NCBI GenBank assembly: GCA_000349905.1
Contig: KB722758.1
Coordinates: 345,069 to 409,068 of the forward strand
Reading direction: 5' to 3'
DNA from: Volvariella volvacea V23
Lineage: Eukaryota; Basidiomycota; Agaricomycetes; Agaricales; Pluteaceae
DNA length: 64,000 nt
Shown: piece after piece, positions 46,178-56,667 of the stretch
How the letters are laid out: the number at the start of each line of letters is the position of its first letter
Position numbering within the stretch: position 1 is the stretch's first letter
Position numbers and translations under genes: made by a program
Notes under the pieces: generated by a model
Database searches by the model: none
Seen by the model: the letters and a program-made list of their open reading frames with translations, nothing else
Told to the model about the DNA's origin: nothing

Positions 46178-46545
46178 ATGGGCATTCTCTATCCTGGTCA
46201 GTATTCCTCTGCAACAACGTATACACTCACAACCTGACATCAATTTCAGATAACCAGAACCGTGCCAACCGTGTCAACCAACTGGCAAGCGACATTGCTC
46301 AGCTCCAGACTCAAGTCAAGGAGACTGTCGAGGATGCCAAGTTGCAAGACTCGAGAGCTGTCGAAATCCTGGATAAGATCGCCAAATCACGCGGTTACAG
46401 GACACTCGACGAATATGTTGCATGGGCTGAGTCTCAGCTCACTCCAGAGGACAAGGAGAGGTATCAGAACATGAAGAAGGAACTTGACAAGAAAGATCAC
46501 GCAATCGATATTGGAATGAAAGTCGCCACAGGTATTGCTGGAATC
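46178..46545 (+). CDS. Family A member A5, 5' part, cut by assembly gap
   Basis: The first two exons (46178-46196, 46250 into the gap at 46546) follow the A2 and A3 plan: a 19-nt exon coding for MGILYP, then NQNRANRVNQLASDIAQLQT and so on to VATGIAGI, where the 100-N gap begins. The frame is intact. The remaining exons are not seen: after the gap the sequence belongs to a family B gene on the other strand. The protein start is nearly the same as A2, and the last 185 bp before the gap are almost identical to A4. Confidence 0.7.
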
Positions 46546-46645
46546 NNNNNNNNNNNNNNNNNNNNNNNNNNNNNNNNNNNNNNNNNNNNNNNNNNNNNNN
46601 NNNNNNNNNNNNNNNNNNNNNNNNNNNNNNNNNNNNNNNNNNNNN
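46546..46645. other. Assembly gap, 100 N
   Basis: Exactly 100 unknown bases between the 5' part of A5 and the inner part of B2. Confidence 0.99.
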
Positions 46646-47563
46646 TTTGTAATGTAACATCTCGTAGGTTGGGAACCTTAGGGAAGGCTAGGAATGTGCC
46701 AGATTGTGTATTGAAGGGCTCACGGGAAAGTATCCCTGTGACCTCGAGATATTCGAGAGCTAGTTCCTTGGTCCCACGCGGTAATAACTCCTCCAGATAG
46801 CAAATGGGATCATGCGAATAGCAGGAAACCGTTATGAAAAGAATCTTCGGATTTCGAAGGACGAGGTTGTCCAGAAGTGGGGGGCGGAAAAGGGAGGCGA
46901 CGCTAGGTCGCTACGGTATACACCGAGTGAGAAAGATTCCAGGTTCTGAAAGTGATGGAAGTGCTTGGGTGCCAAATGTGCGAAGTGAAGTTGATACGGA
47001 TATGTCCAATGAAGCGAAGAGAGCTGACTACTGGCCACTCCGTCTACCACTTGCATTAATCGGTCTGAAATGCGTCGATAGAGTGGCAAGTAGCTCTGGT
47101 TATCTGTGAACGCGCCCACACCCCAAAAGACACTAAATGATTTCATCGAGTGGTGCTGTGAGAGTATGTCCCAGAACGGCTCGAGTTGTTCAAGAACTTC
47201 TTCATGCATGTTGGTAGTATAACTGCACTGGGACGAAAAGTTGATCCTTAGAGAGGATATGAATGGTATAAAAGTAGCGGGAGTTGGTTCGAGTTGCGTA
47301 TATTTCGGTTTGTCTTCGGCATTCTGTACTTGTACTAGTGCTGAACCCTTTGGCCCTTCGCTGATGGTCCATAAAAAGGTTAAATGGGTTATAATAAACT
47401 GGGTGTAAAAAGAGTTGAGACGGCGGCAAGTAAGACGTAGGGTGCACAGGCTCTGGTTTACACCCGAATTATGATAGTACAAGCGCGACCCGCTAAGCTC
47501 ATCCTTGATTTTTAATAAAACCTCGTTGGGGCAACACCCCAAAGAGGGTGTTGGACCTGGCAT
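46646..47563 (-). pseudogene. Family B member B2, F-box/LRR-like protein, 3' end in gap, one frameshift
   Basis: The N-terminus from 47563 reads CCPNEVLLKIKDEL then SLCTLRLTCRRLNSFYTQF, typical of the degenerate F-box at the start of mushroom F-box/LRR proteins. The frame stays open to 46832. The homologous reading LLDNLVLRNPKILFITVSC (compare LLGSLVLRNTKVRFLIISC in B1) is in another frame, and a six-C run (six G on the plus strand at 46879-46884) with one base missing explains the shift. Homology continues to the gap at 46645, so the C-terminal repeats are missing. A homopolymer indel is a common sequencing error, so this may be a normal gene. Confidence 0.6.
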
Positions 47564-48143
47564 TTCCTGGGGACTGTGGATAAAAGGCGATTCGAAGACA
47601 GCTGCAAAGCAAAGGATGCAAAGAGTGTTGGGCAGCGCTCGGAGATAATGCTTAAATCAGTGTACCTGAACCACAGCCTCACTTGAAATGGGCGCTGTTC
47701 GCCCTACATAGAATGCAGTGTTATCTTCTAACAACGTGCTTCAGTAGTCTGAAAAACGACCTAGACACTCGGTATCAGAGAGGGACCTGCTAGATGGCGC
47801 CCACATCTACGCAAAGCTGATGAGCCTGACATGAAGTCACCTCCAGCACCAACTCAATGCTTGACATCAGGACTACTGGCCTGCCAACCAGCTTCCTCGT
47901 GTTCATGGTCTAGCTGGCATCTTCCTAAACAGAAGTGACACGTTGAACGCACCTATCAGCACGACTGATGCAAAATCAATAGCATCCATCCACCTTGCCT
48001 GAATGGGCTGAGACGAGTTGCAGGAGATAGTTGGGGAATAAAATTAGACGCCAGTAAAATTTGACTACGTACAGGGACAGGTAAATTCTTGTCTGGGTTG
48101 CACAAGTCCATCGGGGTGGTACTACAAAAGAAGAAAATAATGA
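47564..48143. other. Intergenic, nothing recognised
   Basis: No gene seen. Confidence 0.4.
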
Positions 48144-48217
48144 TGGCCAACGTGGGGATCGAACCCAAGACCTTCGCGTTATTAGCACGACGCTCTAACC
48201 AACTGAGCTAGTCGGCC
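48144..48217 (-). tRNA. tRNA-Ile (anticodon AAT)
   Basis: On the minus strand a 74-nt cloverleaf starts GGCCGACTAGCTCAGTTGG and ends GTTCGATCCCCACGTTGGCC with discriminator A. The anticodon loop is CTAATAA, so the anticodon is AAT (isoleucine). The acceptor stem GGCC/GGCC-type pairing and the A and B boxes are intact. No intron. A T-rich stretch follows on the transcribed side. Confidence 0.95.
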
Positions 48218-48607
48218 CGTTGAGTCAACGATTACTGCAAGGCTATTCATACGCTAAGAAAAATCGCCTCGTATACCAACGGAGATGTCTACTTTCTGGA
48301 TCCCGGCAAGCGAAGCAACAATAAGGAAACAAACGCATTCACTCGAAACCCCCATGATAAAAGGTGTGATATGATTTTGCGGCGATTATTGTAGAATCAT
48401 TGGAGAGGGTCGTATTGTTGTAGGCGGTTCGTCAAATTTGCATTGACTGAGCTCACAGACGGTCGTAGCTGTAGCATCCAGAAGTGAGGGTATTTCAGTC
48501 CTAAGGAGCCCAAGGTCGATAATGAGACGGTTGATTTAGGTGCTCGGCCGATATCGACTCTAAAAATTCCTGCGTGTACTGGGCTATATAGGCAAGGGGT
48601 AGCAATA

Positions 48608-49351
48608 CAGTACAATATGTCATAACGCATGCGGTCACAATGCATAAATCCCATAGTGCATTGGATTTTGGCCGGAACAAACACTGTTCCCAAGGGGAAT
48701 ATGAGTGATGGTGCATAATGCATAATGCATTGGATGAATCTCAGAAATATGCAGTATGAAATTGCCAAGGTGAACACTGATGGGAGGCATCAGAACAGAT
48801 TTTTTTGTCTTTGCCTCCAATTATGGTGCCTATACCCACCCGCAAATTCCGTCCTCCTACTTTTTATGCTCGAAAACCTGGCCCCAAAGGAAGAACAAGG
48901 ATCAATGGACTGAGAACTAGTGCTGAATCTGCCAAGAAGCATACCTGCAAGCTCCTTACCCTGGCAGATTGGCTGGTTGTGTACAAATTTGAAGATGAGG
49001 ATTCAGAGGGTGTAAAGGAGAGGTTACAGTTAGCCGAAGCGATGCAATCTTGATGTGTCAGCAGTTGGAGACTGTATGCCTCGAATATGGCTCTGATCTT
49101 GCTGTGGATTTTTCCCACTTGCTGCGAATCAGCTCAAGATGCGACAAGCTTCTGGGTGCAAAGGAACGTGATCTTGATGAATACTTCAAGAAAGTAGAGT
49201 AGAAAATGGGTGGTAGCGGGTTGGCGGCGAAGGAGGATATGGTTACTGTCACGTTGTCACAAAATGTCACAAAATGTCTTAATGAATAAATCTCTTACTG
49301 CATTGAAAAATAGGTGGGAACCGACGATATGCATTATGACATATTGTACTG
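48608..49351 (+). mobile_element. Pogo/mariner-like DNA element, 744 bp, internally deleted
   Basis: Terminal inverted repeats begin CAGTACAATATGTCATAA at 48608, and the same sequence in reverse complement ends at 49351; about 23 of 24 outer bases match. A TA dinucleotide flanks each end (48606-48607 and 49352-49353), the target-site duplication of Tc1/mariner/pogo elements. Inside, on the plus strand (48805-49053), an 82-codon ORF has KKHTCKLLTLADWLVVYKF, resembling the N-terminal helix-turn-helix of pogo-type transposases. No DDE catalytic domain is present, so it is a non-autonomous deletion derivative. It sits between the two divergent tRNA-Ile genes. Confidence 0.75.
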
Positions 49352-49522
49352 TATTCCAGAGAAGTAATCGTTAGCAATTCACACTGGACTTCAACATTTG
49401 TAAGCGCCTGCCACAATGAGTAGCTGACAGTACCCCTTGTTGATACCTGGAGACTGAGACTCTGGGACTCTTGACTCTTGACGACGAGCGCTCGAATTAT
49501 GTAAGGCGAATAATGCATACAG

Positions 49523-49596
49523 GGCCGACTAGCTCAGTTGGTTAGAGCGTCGTGCTAATAACGCGAAGGTCTTGGGTTCGATCCCCACGTTGGCCA
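49523..49596 (+). tRNA. tRNA-Ile (anticodon AAT)
   Basis: A 74-nt cloverleaf with the same sequence as the copy at 48144-48217 but on the plus strand: GGCCGACT acceptor start, anticodon loop CTAATAA (anticodon AAT), T loop GTTCGATCC, discriminator A. A pol III terminator TTTTT follows within 10 nt (ctacctttttc). Confidence 0.95.
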
Positions 49597-49826
49597 CTAC
49601 CTTTTTCTGTTACTACACTGTCTAAAGTAAGACGGACAAACCACACAAAAATCACTTGTTCAACAAATTAAACCAGTGATAATATGAAGAGGGGTAGCAT
49701 CACGACAGAATGGATGCAGGAGATTAATCAGACCAATCAACAACGTCAGTAAACAGACAGGAAGATAGCGTAACAAGATGGCGAACAGAGTGGGAGGTAG
49801 GTATAAGTACAGTCACTGAAAATATG

Positions 49827-50982
49827 TTATGCCATCTCGACGTCTTGGGTCGTGGCAACTTCAGGCTCCTTCGCTTGGACCAGTGTCGCAGGTGTCAAGT
49901 TACTGGCAGGCATGGAATCCCCCATAAACGCATCCAACTCCTTGTCCAATTCTTCTGCAGTCTTAGGCGCCTTCTTCTGTCCCGCCTTGAAACGTTGTGA
50001 ACGTGCCTGTTTAGTCCGAACTGGTCCGGGGCCAGTGGTTCGCCTGATCATGATAAAATGAGATAAATAAAACAAATAGTGAATTAGGCGCGAAAGCAAC
50101 GCACTCGTTGTTGGATGGCTTCACATTTGCGTCTTCGCCGCTTAATCGATCCAATAAAGGTGTCTTTTGAATCCGTTGGAGGAGCGATGAAGGGGCACTA
50201 TTTGAGCGCCGAGTTCGGGGTGGCGGCGTATAATAGGTGATCGACATTGGTTGACCTACAGTGCAACGAAATGCAGAAGAGAAATGATGTCATGAGGACC
50301 CGCAGCGTACAACGTGCAAGAGAAGGGGTAAAGGAGTGAAAATAGTGACGCACCCTTAGCCAAAATGCCTTCAAACTGATTCTTGGCCCTCGTTGCCTCG
50401 GCGGGACTTTCGAACGTCACGATGGCCTCACCAGTTGATCGTCCGCTATTATCGTACTTTATGTTCGTGCAACAAGTGTTACACAACATACAGAGACGTA
50501 AAGAAAAAACCCAGGATGGAAGAGCGCATGAGCGAATTGTTGCCGCATAGGAAGGTTTGCTTATTTTTCAAGTTATGGAGAAGCTCGGGGGAGGGCTAGT
50601 CGTACCCTGATTAGAGGCTCACGAACGAGCGTGCCAATCTGGCCAAAGATGGACTACAGTGAAAAGGGCAGGGTTATGAACACCTCGTGCAGGAGCAAAA
50701 GTGGACCAAAACGCTTACTGTAAGATCCTTGGGTGTGACTTCATAATGTAAGTTAGTGATGAGAATCTTGGCGGTTATTCCGGGTGGGCCAGAGGGTGCG
50801 GCCTTTGGTTTTGCGGGAGCGCCACTCGGCTTGCTTCCAGGTGCCTTGTCATGCAGCCATTGGCCGTCGGTGCCAACTCTTGGTGCCGGTCGCTGTTTCC
50901 ATGTTCAGGAGAAAATTAAAAATGGACATAGCGCCCAACGCACCGAATAAGGCTTCTTTCCAGCTCTGGTAAAGGATGCCAT
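49827..50982 (-). CDS. ALY/REF-type mRNA export factor
   Basis: RNA-binding adaptor that couples splicing and THO/TREX to nuclear mRNA export (yeast Yra1 family). Predicted minus-strand join 50982-50944, 50892-50719, 50653-50606, 50456-50354, 50255-50105, 50043-49827; 243 aa. The N-terminus MASFTRAGKKPYS is basic, followed by a Gly/Pro/Ala linker. The single RRM spans ILITNLHYEVTPKDL (RNP2), SIFGQIGTLVREPLIRYD, and GRSTGEAIVTFESPAEATRA (RNP1 region). The C-terminal third is basic and then ends in a helix AEELDKELDAFMGD, the typical C-terminal REF box that binds the helicase Sub2/UAP56. All splice phases fit. Nuclear. Confidence 0.88.
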
Positions 50983-51254
50983 CCCGGAGCACAGAGAATA
51001 CGAGATAAGAGGAAAGGGCTGAAGAGAACGTGGGGGTGTGGCGAAAGCTGTGGTGTTTGAGAGAAAATCAATGCCGTCCGTCACGCGCAGCGATGAGACA
51101 TCAAATCGGAGTTGGTCGGACACTGAATCTCAGATCGACCCAAATTAGGCTTCAACACTCCAGAAATTACGCGTCAAGTGATGCGGAGTCTAATGCCATG
51201 CAAAAATGTGATTTATAATTATAGATGAGCATTCTATAGGGATAGCGTATGATA

Positions 51255-52006
51255 TTAGAAGGGTAGCTTGGGCGCTTTGGTGGTGCGAGGGGGTTTGAGG
51301 GGATCTGGACGTCTTCGCTTGTAGTACTGGCAGAGCGCGACTATTAGAAAACTGTCACAAAGCGATGTCGACAACTTACCATCTTGTAATTGTAGATGCG
51401 CTTGGCCATGTCTCTCATCAAAATCTTTCTCTTCTTTTCCACTGACTCGCGAATGCGCTCCCACTTGTGGCCCTTGAACATCCTCTTTTTGCCTGCATAA
51501 AGCCGTGTTCCCGTCTCAGAACCGGGCACCTCCTTGACCTTGACTTCTCCCTGCCACTCTACTGGGGCAAACTCGGGCACTGGTGTCAGAATCATTTCGT
51601 CCTCCGCTTCCTTGGGTCCATTGTTCTCCACAGCTTCCTTTTTGGAGGTTGATTTAGTTGCAGCAGCTTTCAACGCCTTGGCCTGCTGCTCCTTGGCAAA
51701 GGCTGTAATATCAATGTACGGTTGGTGTTGTAACGCGGCCGCCAGCTTGTTTGGCGGCATTTTCGGGCCAGCAGGTATCAGGTCGAGCATATGCTGCCTT
51801 TTGGCCGCCTTTACGATGTCTGCCTGTCGACGTAACGAATACTTTGGAGGTATCCATTTTCCTGTCACGGGGTGTTTCCGGGGGATGAAGGGATTCGGAA
51901 GCTGAAGAGTGATGGTTGAAGTTGGGGCAGCGGCAGCACGCTGGACTTCACGGGGAATGTGCTTGAGCGCATGACGGCGGAACAGCTTGATAGTCTGTGC
52001 TGACAT
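51255..52006 (-). CDS. Mitochondrial ribosomal protein mL59 family
   Basis: Large-subunit mitochondrial ribosomal protein of the mL59 (yeast MRPL25) family. Predicted minus-strand join 52006-51380, 51326-51255; 232 aa. The N-terminal domain shows the family core: NPFIPRKHPVTGKWIPPKYS, LRRQADIVKAAKRQHMLDLI and PAGPKMPPNKL. A charged middle part and a very basic C-terminus (KKRKILMRDMAKRIYNYKM, then YYKRRRPDPLKPP) follow. The start MSAQTIKLFRRHALKHIPRE is rich in Arg and Lys without acids, consistent with a mitochondrial targeting sequence. Its start lies 128 bp from that of NOC4 on the other strand. Confidence 0.82.
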
Positions 52007-52134
52007 CCTGGGCCGTCCAATGGAAAGTGCACTTCACCATCCCGAAAGTTGGGAATAGTTTGTTGTTTGTTTTGAAAGGTTCTGCCAAACAGCTTTAGCT
52101 CAATCAGTAAATTCTGGTGCGAGGGTCGTCGAAA
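52007..52134. promoter_or_regulatory. Short bidirectional promoter, mL59 / NOC4
   Basis: Only 128 bp separate the ATGs of two divergent ribosome-related genes, so both must be transcribed from this interval. No TATA box is obvious. Confidence 0.55.
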
Positions 52135-54477
52135 ATGCCAGGTCCCATCTCCTCACTGCCGCCAACCAAGAAGCGCAAGGTCGAATCAACTGCTACGCTT
52201 GAATCAATCAAAAAAGTTGAGAAAGACCTCACTCATGCACTGGCCAACAATGGCTCTCTGAACCCACTCGCTGATCTCCTGCACTTGACCACAAAAGCCA
52301 CAGAAGCCACGCACACTTCGAAGGGCATATACGCATTGTATAGGGTGTTTGTATTGATTCTTACCGGAAATAAGCTGTTGGAAAATGGAGCTGGTGATGA
52401 GAAAGCCAAGATCGTGAAGAACTGGGTACTAGAGAGGCTGAATGAGTTTGTGATGTTCCTAGTGGGACTGTTACAGGACGAGGAGAAGACGTTAAGAGTA
52501 CGTTCAATTGATACACACTGTCGTTATGCTGAGGATCCCTTATTTTGTCCATAAATTCTAGATCTCGGCACTTCAAATCTTGTTCTCGCTACAAAAGCAC
52601 CTCTCGACCTTTGCGAGTGCGTCTTCATCCGACCCATCACGTCAACCTCAGTTCCATATTGTGCACTTCAAGAAAATTGTTAATGGGCTGCTCGTTTGTC
52701 CGCCTTCTCAGAGGCCCGGTGCTTTATCTCATTCCAAGGCGACTGCAAGTAATGTCATTGATCCAGACATACGACACCAATTCCACGAAACTTGGTTTAG
52801 TGTACATGACGACGTACGGTGGTTCTTCCTCAGAGAAGTAGCGTATGTGTGCAGACACACTCCCTCCGTCCAGTTCATTTAATTGTCTTGTCTCTAGCAA
52901 TGTATTGAATTCGCACTCCCATGATGAATATCCCCACCTCGCACAAAACCTCTTGATCATCCTCGAACCCCTTGACACATTCCCGACAGAGGAGCCCGAA
53001 CTTAATGCCTGGTGGGTGTCCGAATTGGGAGAAAAACCACCCAAACCCAAAGGATCCAAAGATACGGATGAAGACAATGATGACGACGACCAAGACCTTG
53101 ATGAAGATAATGAAGAGGATGATTGGCGTAAATTCTTTGACGATACGCCTCCGTCATCCAAGAACCAAAATAAAAAGCTCAAAGCACCTGGTGTCCGGTT
53201 GCATAGAATGACATTGCACCAGTCCTTGCATTCTCTCGAATCCCACCGAGCAGTATTCACGAGAGCGTGGTTAACTCTGCTACCGAGATTGGAGATCGAT
53301 GGTGATAAGGAGAAGAGCAAGGCCTCAGCCCTGAGAGTCCTGAATATCATGCACCGAGGCGTTTTGCCCCATTTGACAAGAGCTATTCTGGTAATGGACT
53401 GGGTTGGGAATGCTGTTGATTACGGTAAATGGTGTTTTCACGGTGACTGCATCGTTTGAACTAACACCCTTGGCCCAGGCGGATCCGTTGGACTTTTGGC
53501 CCTCAACGCTTTATTCACCCTCATAAAGGACTACAATCTGTAGGTATTATGATATACCTGTCTCTTTTATTTCGCAGACCATTGACAAGGAGCGTTTAGG
53601 GACTACCCATCTTTCTATACGCGATTATACGCGTTTTTGACGCGTGATGTATTGCATCTTAAACACCGAGCGCGCTTCTTCCGCCTAACAGAGATTTTCC
53701 TGAGCTCGACGTACGTCTTCACCTCATTCTTCCATCTCGCGCTTTTCACTAATCGTCGGTCGATTGTGGCCTTGGATTAACAGACACTTACCCGCACAAC
53801 TCCTTGCATCCTTCATCAAGCGTTTAGCAAGATTATCGCTCTCCGCACCCCCTGCGGCAATTGTCATGCTCATACCATTTACGTATAACATATTGAAACG
53901 CCACCCAGCGTTGATGGTTATGATACATCGAACCGCTGAGATTGATGAAGAATCAAAAGGTCCGAAAACTTTGGCCAAAACGGCCATCTCGCCTTATATT
54001 TATGATTGACACATAATTTATAGACCCATTCCTACCCAATGAACCAAACCCAAACTCGACACAAGCGATAGACAGTTCATTATGGGAGCTCATCTCTCAT
54101 CGATCGCATTATCACTCGGCGGTGTCGACTTTGGCCAAAATCTTTTCTGAACCGTTCACGAAGCCTAACTATTCTATGGAGGACTTCCTGGATCATACCT
54201 ATGGCACGGTATGTATACTTTCGTGTCCTTGCATGGAGCTAAACTAGCGGCTAACGTCTGTTAATTCTATCCTTGCTTAATTTAGCTTTTCGACACGGAT
54301 ATTAAACACAAGATAAAAAGAGATCCACCGCTGACGATTGAAATTGAGCAGCATGGAAAGATAAGCGGCACCCTATTTCCCCAGCTGAGTGATCCATCAC
54401 CCGGAGGAGAGGAGGAAGAGGAGAAGCGGGCTGGCGTAGGAGGGGATGCTGTGGCTGAGCTGTGGGTGGTGTTTTAG
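52135..54477 (+). CDS. NOC4: Nucleolar complex protein 4 (Noc4)
   Basis: Noc4, partner of Nop14 in 40S pre-ribosome maturation and export. Predicted join 52135-52497, 52562-52842, 52898-53424, 53479-53539, 53600-53710, 53784-53959, 54024-54208, 54286-54477; 631 aa, all phases consistent. The N-terminal half is helical with a nuclear signal-like PPTKKRKVES. After an acidic loop (DNDDDDQDLDEDNEEDDW) comes the CBF/MAK21 domain: VDYGGSVGLLALNALFTLI, DYPSFYTRLYAFL, RARFFRLTEIFLSSTHLPAQ and AAFIKRLARLSL-like helices, then PFTYNILKRHPALMVMIHR. The end has PNYSMEDFLDHTYGTLFDTD, a hallmark of Noc4. The ATG at 52135 is chosen because the frame upstream has no other ATG. Nucleolar. Confidence 0.93.
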
Positions 54478-54566
54478 GTAGTAACGATATCATGAATGAT
54501 ATCATATGGCAAACTGTCTTGATTTGCTTGGTGTGATGACCCCTCGATTCATAGCTCCAGACCACC

Positions 54567-55489
54567 ATGTTCTCGGCTACTCAATCACTAACGTCTCATC
54601 TACGTTCTCTCCACACAACTGCCTCCTATTCATTGGCAACACAGCACCCGTTTCTCAAAGCTGCAGCTAATGGCACCCTCTCGCACCCTCTTTTAGCTCT
54701 TTGGTTATCCCAGGATCGCATCTATGCAGCTCATGCCTATCCACGTTTTATTGGCTCTTTGATCTCTCGTATCCCATTCTCGACCGATGATTCCCTGACA
54801 TCGCACGCTGAACTCCTCAATCAGCGCATCCTAAAGCTGCTCGTCTACTCGCTGGACAACATCATTCGTGAAATAAATTTCTTTAGTGATACCGCGAAGA
54901 CTTGGGATCTTGATATGGAGTGCTGGAGAGAGAGGAAGGGAACCAGAGACTACACCGCTGAGATGGCCAGGGTCTCTGCCAGCCCTCATCTCGAAGATGG
55001 GTTGATATTCCTATGGGCTATGGAAAGGGTTTGTATTGTGTGCTCTCTTTTTCCGGCGCCCTTTACTTGCGACGCCCACAAACGCATAACGTATTAACCG
55101 TGTTACCGTTCGGCACACAGGTGTACCTTGACGCCTGGACGTTCGTCCATCGCAACCTAACCGCTACCACTTCCTCCGGGCCCATCCCAGGCTCAGGCTC
55201 TGCACCCGCGGCATCCGAACATCCATCATTGTCGCCATCAAAGGCATTATCATCGTCATCACAAACAGCTTCGGCAATTGCTTCCTTTGCTCACAACTGG
55301 AGCTGTCCAGAATTCGTGGAGTTTGTCGATAATCTCGCCAAATTAGTTGACGATCTCGGCATCCGGCCAGGTATGCCTGCTTGGAAACGAGCGGAGGACA
55401 TCTGGGCGAGGGTTGTAGAACTGGAGGTTGGCTTTTGGCCCGAGGATGGAGAGGAGATCACGATGAGAGCTGGGTTTGGGCATCATTAA
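54567..55489 (+). CDS. TENA/THI-4 family protein
   Basis: Heme-oxygenase-fold protein of the TENA/THI-4 family; bacterial members hydrolyse thiamine breakdown products, and fungal ones are poorly studied. Predicted join 54567-55028, 55121-55489; 276 aa. The N-terminal block QHPFLKAAANGTLSHPLLA then WLSQDRIYAAHAYPRFIG is the TENA start. The middle contains NIIREINFFSDTAKTW and a helix with LEDGLIFLWAMERVYLDAW formed across the intron. An unusual Ser/Ala-rich insert of about 35 residues follows before FAHNWSCPEFVEFVDNLA, where a Cys occurs. The start is the ATG 89 bp after the NOC4 stop. Cytosolic. Confidence 0.85.
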
Positions 55490-55820
55490 AATGATGTAAG
55501 GATTTGACTCAAGCAAGAAAGGAACTTTGTTCGGACCGTGCAAGATGAAGGATGCGATTTGAATGTACAGCTATAAGTACAGGATCTTGCATCTAACGTA
55601 CAGCTTGGATTGTAATCTGGTCTGATAGTTGATGGTGCTATGCTTCTGTATTGGCAGATGGTGGCGATGCAGTGGTTGCAGGCTGTGTATTGTGGGCCAC
55701 GACAAAACATTACATATAATTTCCTTTAATCTTATCTTATCTGCAGGGTTTATATCATTTTCACTTTGTCAGCAAACCCTTCGGATCCATCTTTCCACTT
55801 ACTCATTACTTCGAACTGTG

Positions 55821-56094
55821 GGCCATGGCTGGCACCTGGCATATCCGAGTCCAGAATTGAAATATAATAAGTTATATACTATCTAACCTTTCAATTCTTT
55901 ACTAATTAGTGAGTTGCAGCCTAATTATAATAATAATATATATATTCCTAATAATTAATAGTTAAATAGTATTATACATGTCTATTATGGGTTGAAACTC
56001 CTTGTGAAAATATATTGTGCCATTCTGAATAATGCTGCAAGTAAAACTTAGAAGAGTAGGCCATGGCTGGCACCTGGCAAGTCCAAATCCAGAT
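55821..56094 (+). repeat. Short direct repeat, ggccatggctggcacctggc
   Basis: A 35-bp sequence at 55821-55855 recurs with few changes at 56059-56094, where it ends tccaga in both. The bases between are very AT-rich. It marks the left edge of the repeat-rich region. Confidence 0.6.
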
Positions 56095-56130
56095 TTCTTA
56101 CTTGTTAGGATTGAATTGCCTGTGGTGTGA

Positions 56131-56255
56131 ACACAGGCTTTCATACACTTAAGCTACAAATTTCTGACCAAATAAAACTCTATTGAGTCTCAGATAGATT
56201 TTAAAAGGTGCTCAGCAATGTTTTGTCTAAGAATCCACTTAATACACATGCTTGC
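56131..56255 (+). repeat. Arm of dispersed inverted repeat
   Basis: About 125 bp that match 58151-58273 in reverse complement with around one difference in ten bases. Shared core: acacttaagctacaaatt. Confidence 0.7.
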
Positions 56256-56269
56256 AACAATACTGAAAC

Positions 56270-56667
56270 TGTTATGACTGAGCCTCTTTATTAGACTTCA
56301 GTCAACACTAGATCAGGCAACCCAGGATGCAAAAAAGAAGCAAGAGCAAGTGAAGCAAGAAGAGGCTAAGCAAAGCAAGTCTCTATATTAGACTAGCTAG
56401 CTATACAAGAGGTTAAGCTTGAGTTGAATCAAGCTTGGGGCTATGGCTTATATACTGTCTACTGAATAAGAGAGAGTATGTGGCAGACAACTAAACTAAG
56501 TAGGTGTGTAGTGGAGGAGACACATATGTAGTACCTAAAAGGAAAATACTGTCTACAAGATGAAAAGAGATGAAGTCCATAGCTAAGTACATATGTTGTG
56601 CAAGAGCAAGACAATAGAGAAAAAAAATAATAGACTGGTTAAACAGTCCATTGACAGGCCTGTTACA
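56270..56667 (+). repeat. LTR-like direct repeat, left copy
   Basis: Starts TGTTATGACTGAGCC and ends TGTTACA, with the core ctatattagactagctag and aagcttgagttgaatcaagc. The right copy at 59212-59622 is alike but clearly diverged, with small indels. The TG..CA ends suggest LTRs of a retrotransposon, yet no reverse transcriptase lies between. Confidence 0.6.
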
